This document shows positions 1-13,600 of a DNA stretch of 64,000 nt, one piece after another. Within the stretch, counting starts at the first letter, position 1; the number at the start of each line of letters is the position of its first letter. The notes below the pieces were generated by a model. It was not told the origin of the DNA. It searched no databases and was given only the letters and a program-made list of their open reading frames with translations. The position numbers were made by a program, and so were the translations under genes. Origin of the DNA: Haliotis asinina (lineage: Eukaryota; Mollusca; Gastropoda; Lepetellida; Haliotidae); contig NC_090283.1 in NCBI RefSeq assembly GCF_037392515.1, positions 12,716,501-12,780,500 of the forward strand. The letters are read 5' to 3'.

Positions 1-1691
1 ATTATTATTTGAAATGAAATCCCCAAGGAGTTTACCTTTATTGTTAGTTGCGGAACTACATCACAGAGGGTTATGGCCATTAAGATCACCCATGATGAGA
101 CAGGGCTTTGGGAGCTGATGAAATGGAACCCTGAAGATCGGACTGCTGAATAACCGAAGAATGAGAAATATACAAAGAACAAAGTGTAAAGGTTATCTGT
201 AAAGTAAGGCGGACAGCAACAGCCTGAAGATTGGTTTTAAGATCCACAAGGCTATAGATAACACTCTGCCTCACCAGAACAGAAGCACCACCAGTGGCTC
301 TATCCCCAGGAGGTGAGAATGAATGATATGCATTGAACTGACGCAATGCAAATCTATCAGTACTTTTCACGTATGTCTCTTGTAGACTAAAAGCTGATGG
401 TTTAAAATCTTGAGATAATAACTGTAGATCATTAAAATTGTTCCCTGCAATTTCATTGTATTAAATTGGTAGTACTATTCATGACGGTTCAACAGGGGAT
501 CGTGAATGAGAGGAACGACTCCTCCCATATACTGGATGTGAAGGAGTGACCTCCATAACGAGAGGTCCAAATGGATTATGATCCGTTACAGACGTAGATG
601 AGGTAGACGGTACTTTTAAATGATCTACAGCTTTTGCTCTTCGCTGCTGTTTTTTTTTCTTTACTCGTCAAAGCGGTTCTTCCTTGTTCAGACCGTTTGT
701 TTGATAGAATCTCTAGATCTGGTTCTGTCTGTGAGGCCGATGTTATTACACCCGGTTCATTTTTAGGAATCCTATTTTGTTCATTGACAGTGATTTGCAC
801 CCTAGAAATAGTTGTCTGACATGAACTGGAAACCATTCCAACAAGACCATGAACAGGGGCGGAAACAGGGTATGAATATGTCCGACTATGGAAGTGCAAG
901 GATAATATTTTTTTTTGCTTCTTGGTAGGAGAGGTTGTTGTGATTTTTAGTTTTAGAAGCTGTGATTCATCATCGAAATTTGGACGGTGCGATGTGCTCA
1001 CCGGTACAGTTGGCACAATTGATGTCCTCTGTGCATCCCGTGTTGTCATGAGTCCCACTGCAACGGGAGCACACTGTCTTCTGTGTACAGGACTTGGCAC
1101 CGTGACCATATTTCTGGCATTTGAAACATCTCAGTGGTTTAGGTATGTATACATCCACTGGGATGTTCAAATAACCAGCTTTAATGGCTTTCGGTATAGT
1201 TGATAGTCCAAACGTAAACAGGCAGGTATTTGTGTTAATGATATTTTCATTTTGCTTTCTCGTAAATCGCTTTACAGACGTCACTCCTTGATGTTTCAGT
1301 TCTGTAGCAATGTCTTCCTCTGACATATAAGCCAGAAAACGAGATCTGTCTCCCACAATGCCTTTGCAAGTAGTCAATGATCTGTGTGCAAAGACAACAA
1401 ACTGTTTTAATCCTAACATGTTGATAGATTGTTGCCTTTGGGCCCATTCAATAACCGGAACGACGTGAACCGGGGCGAAGCCTTTTTACGTTTGTCACCT
1501 CACCACAGACACCTTTGATGCCCTTAGAAATGGCAAAGGGATTCAGTTTCAATTGACTTCCATCTGTTGCTTCAATAACCAAGAATCTTGGCCAAGTATC
1601 CACTACTGCTGAAGACACTTGTTGATGTTGAAAGATGTCGACGTTTATATTTCTTTGAACCAGAGGGTAGGTTTAGAGCCATGGTAGATTA

Positions 1692-1753
<62 letters not shown>

Positions 1754-2145
1754 ACATATATATATATATATATACATATATACATATATATATATATATG
1801 TATTCGTTATCAAAGATTCACAGTAATTAAAGTACATACTCTCCAGAATGTTGTCCATGCACAGGGCATGGCATGACCAGCCGATTGGTTGAACCGGGCC
1901 CATTCAACCACTCGTCTAGGTGAAGGGTCAAAGTGGTGTGTTGAGCAATAGGCGCACGGTTGCTTGCTCCTATTGCCCTCAACCACTTGGATCCCGTCCT
2001 CCACCGGTACAGGGCTGCAACCCACGGCAAACGGGTTGGTGGACTAAATATCCCCCCGGGTCCACAACGGGGGTGTTGGCGAGCTCTTGGCTTTACCCAG
2101 CACCCACCACGAGGAGGTGGCTCGCCACGGGTGCCAATAAACTAG
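1..2145 (-). mobile_element. I/Nimb-clade LINE, copy 1 (5' part, runs off left edge)
   Basis: The minus strand reads, from about 2145 down: a GC-rich 5' UTR matching that of the full-length copy at 20236; an ORF1 piece with zinc knuckles (CFKCQKYGHGAKSC) near 970-1420; and the start of ORF2 (endonuclease) from about 560 down to base 1, where the motif MGDLNGHNP sits about 30-80 bases from the edge. Protein similarity to the 20 kb copy is clear throughout (for example SPPGDRATGG and FTLCSLYIS). Reading frames are broken in several places, so the copy is dead. A CA/TA microsatellite splits the 5' UTR from ORF1. RT and RNase H would lie outside the window. Confidence 0.9.
1692..1799. repeat. (CA)n-(TA)n compound microsatellite
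   Basis: About 28 CA dinucleotides run into alternating TA/CATATA. It lies inside LINE copy 1, between its 5' UTR and ORF1. Confidence 0.97.
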
Positions 2146-2585
2146 TCTAGAAAATATCACATAAGTATCACTAACAGAAAACAGATTCAGTATCTGTGAA
2201 CATTCCTGATCCATTTCCTTGATTATTTATCATTTTCCCAGTAATAAACAGTTCAAACACCTTGACACAATACGTAATATCATTTAAAGATAATAAACAG
2301 TGATATCGTCAACGGCTGAGTAATACGACATATTATGGATGTCATATTCCTTATCATTCACCCAAGGAGATTATATATAGAGAGGTTATAGAGAGAGTTG
2401 TAGACTATCCCTGATTCACCTAACGAAGGGGCAATGGAAAGTTCATTGACGTTGTGCATACCATAAAGAAGCTGACATCCATAATATTGTGTCTCATACT
2501 TGAATACCAACTTCTGTATGTCTCTCAACAACCTCATCAGGTACCTTTTCACCAAACATGGAACTTTCAAATACTGAATACTCAC
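2146..2585. other. No gene seen; probable intron 1 of lectin paralogue
   Basis: AT-rich sequence between LINE copy 1 and the paralogue exon at 2586. No lectin-like or PAN-like exon is visible here. Confidence 0.4.
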
Positions 2586-2652
2586 CATGGGTGTTCTGCA
2601 GTCTCGTTATACTAAGACAAACTGCTAGAGTCACCAGTACACGAACCGACAT
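2586..2652 (-). CDS. Exon 1 (signal peptide) of a paralogue of the lectin/PAN gene
   Basis: The minus strand encodes MSVRVLVTLAVCLSITRLQN followed by THG, and a GTGAGTA donor follows directly at 2585. Length (67 nt), phase (1) and 17 of 22 encoded residues equal exon 1 of the complete gene at 15005-15071. The hydrophobic core VLVTLAVCLS is a signal peptide. Downstream exons would lie at lower coordinates, but LINE copy 1 fills most of the space to the window edge and none is visible. Either the gene continues beyond the window, across a large intron, or this is a stranded duplicate. I infer paralogy from sequence alone and cannot tell whether it is expressed. Confidence 0.7.
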
Positions 2653-3010
2653 CGTTCGTCCTCCGCATCCAGAGACAGATTGAGAAAGACAATTCTTAAC
2701 TCAGAATTTGATACCAGCTGACAGTCAACAGCAAGTTTTCATTACATAATACCCATCAATAGAATGTCGTTAACATGCATAAAGCTGAAAAGCACACCCA
2801 CGAAGGATATGTAAATTACACTTTGAATAAGTCATGAACAAAAACATGGTGTGTGTAAACATTGACTATTGTAAAACTGCCATTGTGCGTGTCTCATAAA
2901 TAGTTTTATTGGACCCTAAATGCAATTGGACGCTCCTTCGTTCCTTGTTCGACCATTACATCAGGTGTACAAGTGAAAGAGGCGTGACGACTCTCACGGA
3001 GGCCAATATC
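2653..3010 (-). promoter_or_regulatory. Upstream region shared with the lectin gene promoter
   Basis: Patches of this stretch align with 15072-15400 in the same order: the bases before the ATG, a block around tgtaaatta...tgaataagtcatgaac, the ccttgttc block, and ctcacggaggccaatatcagta at the far end. A duplication therefore copied promoter and exon 1 together. No clear TATA box is seen. Confidence 0.55.
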
Positions 3011-3017
3011 AGTACGT

Positions 3018-3125
3018 TAAAGCGTTAAAGCGTTCGCTCGTCACGGGTTCGATTCCCCACGTGGATGCAGTGTGTGAAGTCAATTTCGGTGATGTGATGT
3101 TGCTGGAATATTGCTAAATCTGAAA
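3018..3125 (+). repeat. SINE B copy (tRNA-derived), truncated
   Basis: Has the SINE B head (aaagcgttcgctcgtcac), a B box (GGTTCGATTCC) and the tail gttgctggaatattgctaaa. The A-box side and the CACTCAC end are lost. Confidence 0.75.
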
Positions 3126-3639
3126 CCAATTTACTAACTCCCCAAGGCATGAACAGACTGTATGGTTCAAACTGCCATTTGGAACATTCCAAGATGTGTG
3201 TGGTTAATTCATTGCACAGTTGATGCCTCTCCTGTATCAACGCTTTTGGTTGTCACTACCTTAACTGAGTTGTTACACTTCTCTCCGTTGAGTCACTCAG
3301 TTTCCTGGTACCTGGTTGATTTGGCCAATCTATTCCGTAACATAACAGACTGAAGACCAAATGTTTTATATGTTACAATTTGCACCAAGAACATATATCT
3401 TGATACAACACCAAATGTTGTTTTTTTTTTGTCGTTGTTTATTGTTTTTGTTAAATTCTGTTCTAACTGTTCTACAGTCTTGTGCCATAATAAAGTTCAC
3501 AAAATGGCGGCTGTCAATCATGCCAGAAGGAGCTGGTTCTTTTAAATGGAAATTTATTTCATCTTGACAATAGGTATAGGGTTTTAAATTTTAAGGAGTA
3601 CAAATTTGACTTAAAACTCGTTACAGTTTGTAAACAAAA

Positions 3640-4085
3640 AAGAGACGTCTGCACAAAGTGTCACGGCACCTAGAGGGAAAGATCTTACAGCCTATCATAA
3701 AAAGTTCAACAAAGTATATAGATATACTGGACAGCAACCTTTGGCCAGGAATAGCCAACGTTTCAGCATATCAGGGCTATATATTTCAAGAGGACAACTG
3801 TCCTGTCCATGTTTCTAGATAGAAAATTCAGTTGAAAAGAGTGAATGACATTCAGACAATGAAATCGCCTCCAAATCCTCAGACTGTAATAACATTGAAA
3901 ATGTATGGAGAACTCTGAAAATCAGGCTACAAAGACAATTACATGAAATAAAACTAAACAGAATCTGATAGATTATGTTCAAGGTATCTGGACTTACTCC
4001 AGAGTACATAAAACCACTGTATTCTACTCTACCTAAGCAAATGAGGGCTGTACTTGCAGTAAATGGTTGTATTACTAAATACTGA
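3640..4085 (+). mobile_element. Tc1/mariner transposase relic
   Basis: The plus strand has FQEDNCPVHVSR at about 3785-3820, the position of the second catalytic Asp in Tc1 transposases (usual form FQQDNAPCH). It is followed after a frame change by NNIENVWRTLK, matching DLNPIENVWxxLK. Frames are broken and no terminal inverted repeats were identified. This is a dead fragment of the C-terminal DDE half. Confidence 0.65.
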
Positions 4086-5667
4086 AAGTAACAGGTAGGT
4101 AACTTAAGACGTTATTTTGAAATGAAACTTTATTTACATCCCATCACAGAAGGTGAGATTACATGGCGACTATTTTGTGAACTTCAATGTAGCACATGAG
4201 TGTGGTCGGGTTTTTCCAGACTGTTACGGTTAAGAATTTGCCGTTACAAACGAGGTAAGAAATCCTCTGTGAACCAGCAAAACAGAACAAGGACAGGTTT
4301 AAAATATTAAGATATTGTATAACATGTATTTAGGAAAGAGAGCAAGTTATACAAAGTCACAAGTCGATTTCACAATACTGATTTCAAGCACAATACAAGT
4401 GAGACAAAATCTAAGGCAATGGGTCACAAAATATATAGTAGCAAACTCACCAAAGTCATAGTGCGAGAGAGAAACAGTTTGAAGAATGAAATACGGCGAG
4501 CGGTCTGACGACAGTTAATGTTGATTCAGGCGTTGACGGATTTGTTGGTGCTGTAAACTCCAGTGAATTGTGTGACCAGCCTTTTTAATATATATTCAGT
4601 CATTTCCCGAAAGTTCGGGCACATACGACCATCGCCAACACTGTAGAAATCCCTAGCAGTCTCCCGGAAGTAACAAACAGAAAACCAAGGGCAGATAATT
4701 TCCGGACAGCCTGCTACCAATATGTTAAAAATGCTGACCATCTATTATACGGAATGTGACCTATCATAATTATTATTCCAAACACTAAACAATGTGATCC
4801 GGTAATAATTATTACTTAATTAACAACAAAATATACAGAAAACAGACACACGTAACAAGAGACATACGATAGTGTCTACATGCGAAAGCATCTAGCACTA
4901 GTGCTGACTGTGCAACGAAATTTCTTATTTTCGCATTTCATATTTTTTTCAATACACACAAGAGGATTAACTAAAGTTGGCCTCGATTTATCCATAACCG
5001 TTTTAAAGCCCACTGAAACCTTTCTAATGATGTGTGAAAACAATCTTTATTGGCAGTATTTCAGCTGCATCGTGGCTGTAGACGTCATATATTAATAACT
5101 AAAACGCGTTGATAATATGAAATCCTACGCGAAAGGACATGTGTAAAAACTATTACGTAACCAAGACATCCCAGTATTGGACAGGAGAAGACAAACTAAT
5201 ACAAAGTCAGGAAATCATACATAATTGGCAATATCCTGACTATACACTGAACATTTCCCTGTTATAGATTATTGTATAAACATAAATTTCCAAACATATA
5301 TATATTCACATTTCAACCCTTATATCTTACTTGTATTCTTAAATATTTTTTTTCATCCGAATATGCAAAATATTCAGTAATATCTTATTTGCTTATAATA
5401 TTCAGTAGTATATTATTTGCTTTTGAACCAACTGTGGTGGAAACGAGGTATATAAGAGATGAACTCTCTATTTATTCTAGCAATGGAGAAAACTAGCCTA
5501 TTTCCAGTTAGTTACAGGTTGTTGTCCTCGTCCTAGGTTTGTGCTTATAGGTCTGTTTCTAAAGTGTCAGAATAGTGAAACTAGAACGATATCTGTAAAC
5601 GCAACAACTGATAAAATGTTACACAATCAACAACTGTGGTATATGATAAGGTGGTTTACAATTCAAT
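4086..5667. other. Spacer, nothing recognised
   Basis: AT-rich sequence with short unsupported open frames only. I see no repeat family, exon pair or RNA gene. Confidence 0.4.
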
Positions 5668-5790
5668 ACGAGTGAGTGAGTGAGTGAGTTACTACTTAGC
5701 GTCACACCGCCAATATCCCATCTATATCGTGACGACAACAATTCATGAATCACAAATCAAATAGTGTCATGACTCGACTTACTTTTGAAT
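5668..5790 (-). mobile_element. 5'-truncated I-clade LINE 3' tail
   Basis: On the plus strand gagtgagtgagtgagtgagt is followed by tta...gcgtcacaccgcc...tatcgtgacgac. This is the reverse complement of the 3' end of the full LINE at 26230-26299 (cgtcacgatatgg...gtgacgtaaaa...CTCACTCAC). Confidence 0.7.
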
Positions 5791-6670
5791 AAATTAGTCT
5801 TGGATGAATTGTGAGTCAGTGATTAATTCACAAACACTTATGACTGAGTTGTGGAACATCAAAGTGCTGCATGAAAATCATAAATACAACATTACAAAAG
5901 ATTGGGTGAAACTGTAGTTGCACGACATCCAGGGTATAATCTAAATAGTGCCACTTTTCTCCGTACGTATACTTCAGAAACGTAAGGGAACCTGAACTTT
6001 CAATTTGCATAGGAAGTGTAAACGTTAACAAACGTTTCAAGGACAGACATCTTATGAACGCACCACCATTTCCCTCTGTTACCACTCCTAAACACAACGC
6101 TTGATATGCACGTGCACAACGCAGTAGACCCATACAGGTGCATGGGGTCACATTCTTCATTTTGATGTTTTTTCAAGGAGGTCGAGAAATCACTTAGTAC
6201 ATTAATTTCGACACTCATCTTGCATCACAGATTTGTTAGTGTTTGTTTCTAGTTGTTTTAAAATGAAAATATTATACATGCAAATTACATGCCATACACC
6301 AATCATCTTTCAAAATTGACTACATTCCACAACTATGGTTGTAAGGTAGTGCAAATGCACTCTCAAAACATTCAATAATATCATATCAACACTGATTGAC
6401 TCCGATAAATCTCCTAAATATTTTTTTATCGTTAATAAGAAAGAATGAAGATCCCTACTTTTTTTTAAGAGTATAGTTTTAGTAGTTCACCTTTACGAGA
6501 ACACATGATGCATGGTGATTCACAAACATATGCCCTGTCACCGTATCCCATGGTGACAATGACAGCATTTGCTTACAAACAACATCGTGTAGCTGTAATA
6601 CTGCTAAAGCAATTATATGCAGATGATATAGTTGCAGCTGTGCAGTCGATTCCGCTTTTACCCAGAGATA
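5791..6670. other. Spacer, nothing recognised
   Basis: No convincing exon or repeat was found. Open frames here have no recognisable family. Confidence 0.4.
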
Positions 6671-6673
6671 TCT

Positions 6674-6780
6674 CATGAGTGTGTGGGTGAGTGAGTTTAG
6701 TTTTACGCCGCTTTTAGCAATATTCCAGCAATATCACCAGAAAATGGGCTGGGAATCGAACTCGGTCTTCATGAACGTGG
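6674..6780 (-). repeat. SINE B copy
   Basis: gtgagtgagtttagttttac followed by gccgcttttagcaatattcc, then a B-box complement (ggaatcgaac) near 6750. The tRNA-like head is missing. Confidence 0.8.
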
Positions 6781-6879
6781 AAAGGGTTTTGTCGCAACTA
6801 ATATCATATTTCGACAGCAGGACACTTTCTTCCTTCGTGGCGTCATGTCACTGTTGTTCCTATACCTATGGCTGGTTGG

Positions 6880-6960
6880 AATGGCATGAATCCGTCTAAC
6901 TTCAGACCTATTTCATTAGCTTTCCTCGCAAAACTATGGAAGGCATTGTCAATTATAGAC
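6880..6960 (+). mobile_element. LINE reverse-transcriptase fragment
   Basis: The plus strand encodes GMNPSNFRPISLAFLAKLWK, equivalent to the RT motif SNYRPISLTSCVCKTMER of the full I-clade LINE at about 23.6 kb. Only about 80 bp remain. Confidence 0.6.
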
Positions 6961-6994
6961 TAGTCTGATGTCTTGAAACCATTATACAAACATT

Positions 6995-7235
6995 TACGGT
7001 GAGCGAGTGAATTTAGTTTTACGACGCTCTCAGCAGAATTCCAGCTGTATATCGGCGGCGGTCTGTAAATAATCGAGTCTGGACCCGGCGACCCAGTGAT
7101 CAACAGAATGAGCATCGATATGTGCACATGAGAACCGATAACATGTGTCATCTGATCTGACTGCTCGATCCCGTTACTCGCCTCTCCTGGGTTACTGAAG
7201 GCCAGTATTCTAACTCGGACCTTCATGGGTCATTC
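6995..7235 (-). repeat. SINE A copy
   Basis: gagcgagtgaatttagtttt, cggcggtctgtaaataatcg, gatcaacag and the distal block ccttcatggg are all present in family order. About 240 bp, full or nearly full length. Confidence 0.9.
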
Positions 7236-7668
7236 GATAATTTGGTTTGGTTAGAATCAGTCATTCGAAATTTTAATGGTATTGTAAGTAACCAGAAAAC
7301 TGTATCAATCGTTTTCAAAATATATACTGCATAGAAATTTGGTATTGTCAATAGATTTAGATGTTGTAAGTTTGTGAGGCCAGATTAACCTGTCCCTCCA
7401 GCGCATTACAAAATTACGTTAGATTCATTCCAATCCTGCTTTTGAGTTTGTTTTGAATACCTCTATGAAGAACAGTGTTGGTTTTGTGTTTCTGTTGTTT
7501 TTATAAATCATACAATTTCGTTGCTCCATATTGTGACTGCAAATAATGATTTTAATATTCTCTCTCCACAATAGGCTTTTAAAACCTGTTATAAGAGATT
7601 TTATATTAGAGATCTATTTTATACTCAAGTTCCAACATAGATTCAAAATTTCACTTTGAGTTAGGAGT
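7236..7668. other. 3' flank of lectin gene
   Basis: AT-rich sequence immediately downstream of the stop codon. It would include the 3' UTR; no perfect AATAAA was identified on the minus strand. Confidence 0.4.
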
Positions 7669-10600
7669 TTACAGACAGGTGTCCATGGTGTACGTGGTCC
7701 AGTCATTCTTTGCCACAGAATTCTGAGGCACGACCTCGTAGGTTAGCAGACAGTTGGATTGGGTCGGTGCAGTTTTGCTGTAGCTGAAGTCGATGCATGA
7801 ATGGTTTCGGTGACAAAAGATGCCACATTCTCCTGCTGTTATGGCTGATGTAGTCAAGGATGGTTTGGTCACCTTCCTCCTCATCGTGGTCGTGTAGTAG
7901 GATCCTGGCGAGAAGATGAAACTGAGGGATTCACCTGATCCACCTGATTCACTCTATCCAACATATATCTTACCTTCAGTGGTGTCATGGAAAAATATTG
8001 CGCCTAAAATGCTAGTTGTCCAGAAACATTACTATTTGGAGACAAGGACATGTGGAAACCAAGGCAGCAAGCCTAACCATCCGATCCCTTTCGTCACCTC
8101 TTATGACATGGCTGGGTTGCTGACGACCAATTCTAAGTCGGATCTTAACCGGTGTTAAGTCAGCTTCAACAATATGTTTCAGCAACAGTACCACTGGATA
8201 CTGTACCGCTACCGCTACCGCATTAGCATGACGATAAACTGAACATGGTAGTGAGTGAGTTTAGTTTTACTCTGCACTCAACAATATTCCAGCTATATGG
8301 CAGAGGTCTTTAAATAATCGAATCCTGTCCTGACAATCCAGTGATCAACTGCATGAGCATCGATCTGGGAACCGATGGAAACTGATGACATGTGACACCA
8401 AGTCAGCAAGCCTGATTACCCGATCCTGTTAGACAAGCATGGGTTACTGAAGACCTATTCTATCATTTACCTTCATGGGTATGAATATGGTACATGGTCG
8501 AAGCGACTTCGAATAAAGTATCATATTCATATATGCATTCACACTGAGAAGGTAACATCAGATATGTGGAAAATAGACATCAGTCACGATTTACAAGTAT
8601 AATACTCACGGTATGGCTTCGTGGCCCCGACACCTTGAACATCAATATGTCCGATATTCAAATAGACGGTTCCTGTAGAACGCCTTGTGACGCGGATGAA
8701 GCGAATGGGGAAGGTGGCATTGCAAGTGAAGATGAATTTCTCGTTGTTGCCAACAATGTTTGGCACCTTCCCACACCACTTCACCTGGGCGTCAGAGCAG
8801 AGGCTGACATCTTTGTCCATCACCTCCACGTAGGCATTCTTCATGTACAGAGGTCCTACATAGAAATTCTGCACGTATATTCATTAAGAAAGTCATAATT
8901 GAGTTTCTAACGAACATTGTAATGGTGTAACATTGACGCAATGTTTTGGGGAGTGGGACAGTGATCCCCTCTAGTCTAAATCCCCTTCACTAGTTCACAC
9001 TGTAGCTAATGGAATGTTTGTCAAGAAATATAGGCATATGCATGCTTAATGTAATTAGATAGACTAAGTATTCATAATCATGGTATGGTATTGAAAGGAC
9101 TATTTCAAATTATAACTATCTGAGAGACAAAAAGATCATGTTTTGACGTACTTTTTTGATATTCTGCGAGGTGTATGTGTGTGAGAGTAACTGTGCGATG
9201 TGCTGTTTGTGATGGGTGGTGCGGGGGATGGTGGCGGTGTATGTGTGTTAGAGTAACTGTGCGATGTGCTGTTTGTGATGGGTGATGCGCGTGATGGTGG
9301 TGGTGTATGTGTGTGAGAGTAGCTGTGTGGTGTGCTGTTTGTGATGGGTGGTGCGCGGGATGGTTGTGGTGTATGTGTGTGAGAGTTACTGTGTGATGTG
9401 CTGTTTGTGATGGGTGATACGTGGGATGGTGGCGGTGTATGTGTGTTAGAGTAACTGTGTGATGTGCTGTTTGTGATGGGTGATGGGCGGGATGGTGGTG
9501 GTGTATGCCTGTGTTCATGCTCAGAGGTTTAAACAAAACAACCCGACACTTTTTCTTTTCATGGCCTGAATACAAAATGTTTTTGTTCAAAATTTGTTCG
9601 ACTGGTTAGTCAGATCTACTTTTAAAAGTCTCGGTTCCTTACCCCAACTGTTGTCTGTTGCCGTTAGGATGATTTTGCTGATATCAAAATAACCTCTCAA
9701 GTCCACCTCCCACCAGGAGGAATTGGCACCATAAGCTAACGACCCCGAGACGGAGTACGCATCACTGATGGCAAGACTTGCATGGTATTCCGAATAAGTA
9801 GTAAGCTGTTTGGCAAGTTTACCAACAGCAATGCTTTCACCTACAAGAAGGGACAAGAACAATTGACACAAGAAGGACGATTACATTAAACTGTGCAAAT
9901 ATGATGATCTTTGGTAAATTATCTTCTGTGATGACTTTTGTTCGGTTTTATGCGGTGACATGAGGTCCTTTGCTCAGGTCGCAAATCAGGTGAAGTTAAG
10001 CAGCAATGAGCCCGGAGAGTCTTGGATGGATGAGCGCATTTGGCATCTTGACTCCTGAGTGTACCTAGGGTCTCAGTCTTGCCCCACAACGAAGCACAAC
10101 AAAACTCGTGTCTCGCCTTGGGCAAGTCTCACCATAGGGAAGTCTCACTGTGGGCAAGTCTCACCATAGGGAAGTCTCACCTTGGGCAACTCTCACCACA
10201 GGGAAATCTCACCTTGGGCAAGTGAGATTGTACACAAAATTGCCACTATTCACCCAGCAAAAATGAGATAAATCATGTGACTATTAACCTTAGCGTCTCA
10301 CAGGGTCTTGAGCTATCCAGGGTAATAATAATAACCAGATTTTGACTACAGCTTCGAGTGAGCAAATAGTCAGATGAACACATGGCATTTTATAAATGAA
10401 TCATTATCATATAAGAAATGACTAAGAGGAACCACAACTATAATTTCATTCTGTTTGAGTGGCATTTGTGATGGGCAATAACAGGAACAAATTATTTCGG
10501 TCATTGGCAATTTCCGCTGTGCACCTTGATAGGACGTCAGGGACAGGTCCACTCAACTTTTTTGTTAATGTATTTATGGGATTTATGGGACAATTCACAC

Positions 10601-13600
10601 TACCAAAGTTGAATGTAACAGATTATATTGATGTAGTCATTACTAGTCAAACTTCCCGTGCCACGTCCATATGCAGTCGGTGGTGACCTAGTTTTGTAAA
10701 ACCACATTGTTCTGCCAGATCACAGATCATTGCAGCTGAGTGTTTGTTGGATGACCTAACGTAATCTTGTACACATATCCCTCATTTCATTGCGATATAC
10801 CATCCACCTCTTTCTACTAGAAATGCACGAACATCTGCCACGTTCCTTGTTGAATCTCCAGAACTTTTGGATGAAATCTGCGTCAACAAAATTAATAAAG
10901 AGCTGTTGTTCCTGCAGACTTTAGTTATCATGATAATAAGGAAGACCAGTCATGATATGGTGAAGTTTAACATCACAAATAAGCGAGGCTTATGATGAAA
11001 GAATAGCAACGTTGGTGTAAGTCTTGTTTGGAAGAGGAAACAGAAATCTACTTTGTAAAGCCAGAATCAAATTTCGATATCCATTAAAAAAGGCAAAGAA
11101 TGACTTTCTGAACACTCGCATTTCCGAGAGCATGAAAGGTGCTAGGGCACTCGACCAACTCATGTTTTCTTTTCTCATTTAGTCATATTCGTCCTGATAC
11201 TGGCGCCCCATTGATGGTAGCGAACACCCGTTCCAAGTATTTTTCATGGACAAGACCAACACAATCTGATCCTCTTTCATGTTGCGTTGAGCCGATTCCA
11301 ATACAGCAAATACAGCAATACAGCAAAATTTGGGTATTCTACTACTAGTGCCGGTCTTTCTTATCAAGGCTTCCCTCCAATCAGGACAGATGTCGTTAGT
11401 TCTGAAAACAGCCATAGTAAAGCCTCCTTTGAAGAAACTATCCTCAGACTAAATGCTTACCTCTTATTAGTCAGTTTAAAAAGAAATAAATACAAAGCCT
11501 TTTCGAAAGACCGGCTGCTAAATTTCATATCGATGGATGCGTGGACGTTGTATTGTTCAACTTATACCTTTCACAGGGACAGCAATCTGTACTAAACTCA
11601 CTGAAATGTGGAGTCCCGTACACTATACATAAAACGCCTTGCCAGTGTTGTTAGAAATCACGATATTCTTTGCCATCAATACAACTGTTAAAAAGGATGT
11701 TGAAACATAATGCCTTGTGTTTAACTCTGTTGCAGATACCCTTTCACGTTGCTCTGACGACGTCAAGAATTGGTGGTTTTGGTTGAAGTTGCAGCACCCG
11801 AAAACCGAATGTTTGCTGACTATATTTAAAACAAACCTGGAACTTACAGACTAGACCTCGCTAACTTTTGGACAGTGCCCTCTTACTTTATAGGAATCTG
11901 TCAAAGATCCAGACCTTCGTCTTATAATATAATAGATGAATATTTTTATAGCGCCTTATTCGTATACAATATGCTCAAAGAGCTGTACTTGTACAACAAG
12001 TGAAAAGTGTAGTCAGGGTAATATTCTTTTAAAGATATGTGCCGTCAAATGAGCTTTAAAACTCTCCAATGACGGCAACGTTCTAGTGTCTATTGTCAAG
12101 GCACTCCATAGAGTAGCGGCAGAGCTTTTGAATGGACACTCTTCATCTTGGTATCTGGAGGAGATGTATCTGATCTAAGAGAACGAGATGGTTTGTACAC
12201 AAGGATGAGTTCACACAAGTACTCAGGTGCTGTTCAATTTACAGACTGATATGTAAGGGAGAGAACTTTGTACTCGTAGCCAATGCAAAGATCTTAGTAT
12301 TGGCGTGATATGATCGTACTTGTATCTGAGTGTCACTATCCTGGCTGCCTTGTTCTGTATCTTCTGGAATCATTGAATATGTTCTTGGTTTGCACTCAGA
12401 AGAAGGCTCTTGCAATAGTCAAGCCTAGATAGTAATAGCGTCCTGGCGAGGGCTCTTGGGTAAGAAGGTGACGAATGTTCCCGATGTTGTGCAAATGGTA
12501 GTGACACTTTCTACATAAGTCAGTTACATGCTTTTTTCAATCCAATTCTGATTTAAGGTAAACTCCAAGGTTTTTTACACAATAGCTTAATAGCTTTCTT
12601 CAAACGTTTTGATATGTAGGGTAGGTTTGAGACAGGCCGATACTTTGAGAGTTTGTTTTTGTCCAGGCAAGGTTTCTTGAGCAAAGGTTTTACATCTGCG
12701 GATTTGAAACATTCTGGAAATATTCCTGCTTCTAGACTTTGATTGATTATTTTTGTCATTGTAGGTAGCATGATATCTCTATGCTCCAACAACAGCTTGG
12801 TGGGAATGGGATCTTCTTCACAACTTGTTGGTTTAGGGCAAGGATTAATTAGTTCCAGGACCTCTACGTCTTCTAATGGTGGAAACTCAGTAAATGAAGT
12901 GCCTTCAAATCTCTGAGATTCAGTTTCCTCTACACCTTCAGAGACTCTTGAAACTCTCCTCACGCATCTTGTCCATCTTGCTGCTAAAGAAATTCAGGGA
13001 ATTAACTCGCAATATCTTCTTTGCTGCCAGAGTCGTTTACTTTACCCAAAAAGACTAAACATCTGAGAGAACAGCGTCCTTGCGTTGTGCACATTCGACA
13101 TCATCTTACCCCTGCAAGATTTGGACTTACAATCCTTGTTTACATTCGCCCGACTCGATCTATACATCTGACGATGTATTTCAAGTTCTGATTTCCTCCA
13201 CTGCCGCTCCATAACTCGCCAGTGTGCTTTGGCTTGTTGGATCTTCTTATTATACCATGGCGTACCTATTTTTGCATCCTTCTGTTTTTTGCGTAGCAGG
13301 AGCATGTTTGTCAAGAAGGTTCTTCTGGGTTTTGAGGTTTGAGGTGAGAGAGGTTAGGTAGTTCATTTGCATCAGTTGGAGGATTTGTTAGCAACATCGA
13401 TTTCTAGAGATCTGACCCCAAATCCTCTTTGGACATATTTTGACATCCCCACAAAGTATAACCTTTTTATCTGCAACAGGTTTGTTCAACTCGAAACAAC
13501 CTTCAATCCAGACATGATCTGACATTTGTCTATCCTCGACTCTGATTTTGGCGATAACATTGTCATGGATGTTGGTATTACCCAATCAATGGTGTGTCCG

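Noticed and set aside
3779-4080. Exon of a host gene with FQEDNCPVH
   Set aside because: The motif order matches Tc1/mariner transposase and the frame is broken, so it is a transposon relic.
4526-4741. Possible secreted peptide on the minus strand
   Set aside because: No signal peptide, no splice support and no recognisable domain.
9105-9590. His-rich 161-residue open frame
   Set aside because: Made by the 66-bp minisatellite inside an intron of the lectin gene; no splice support.
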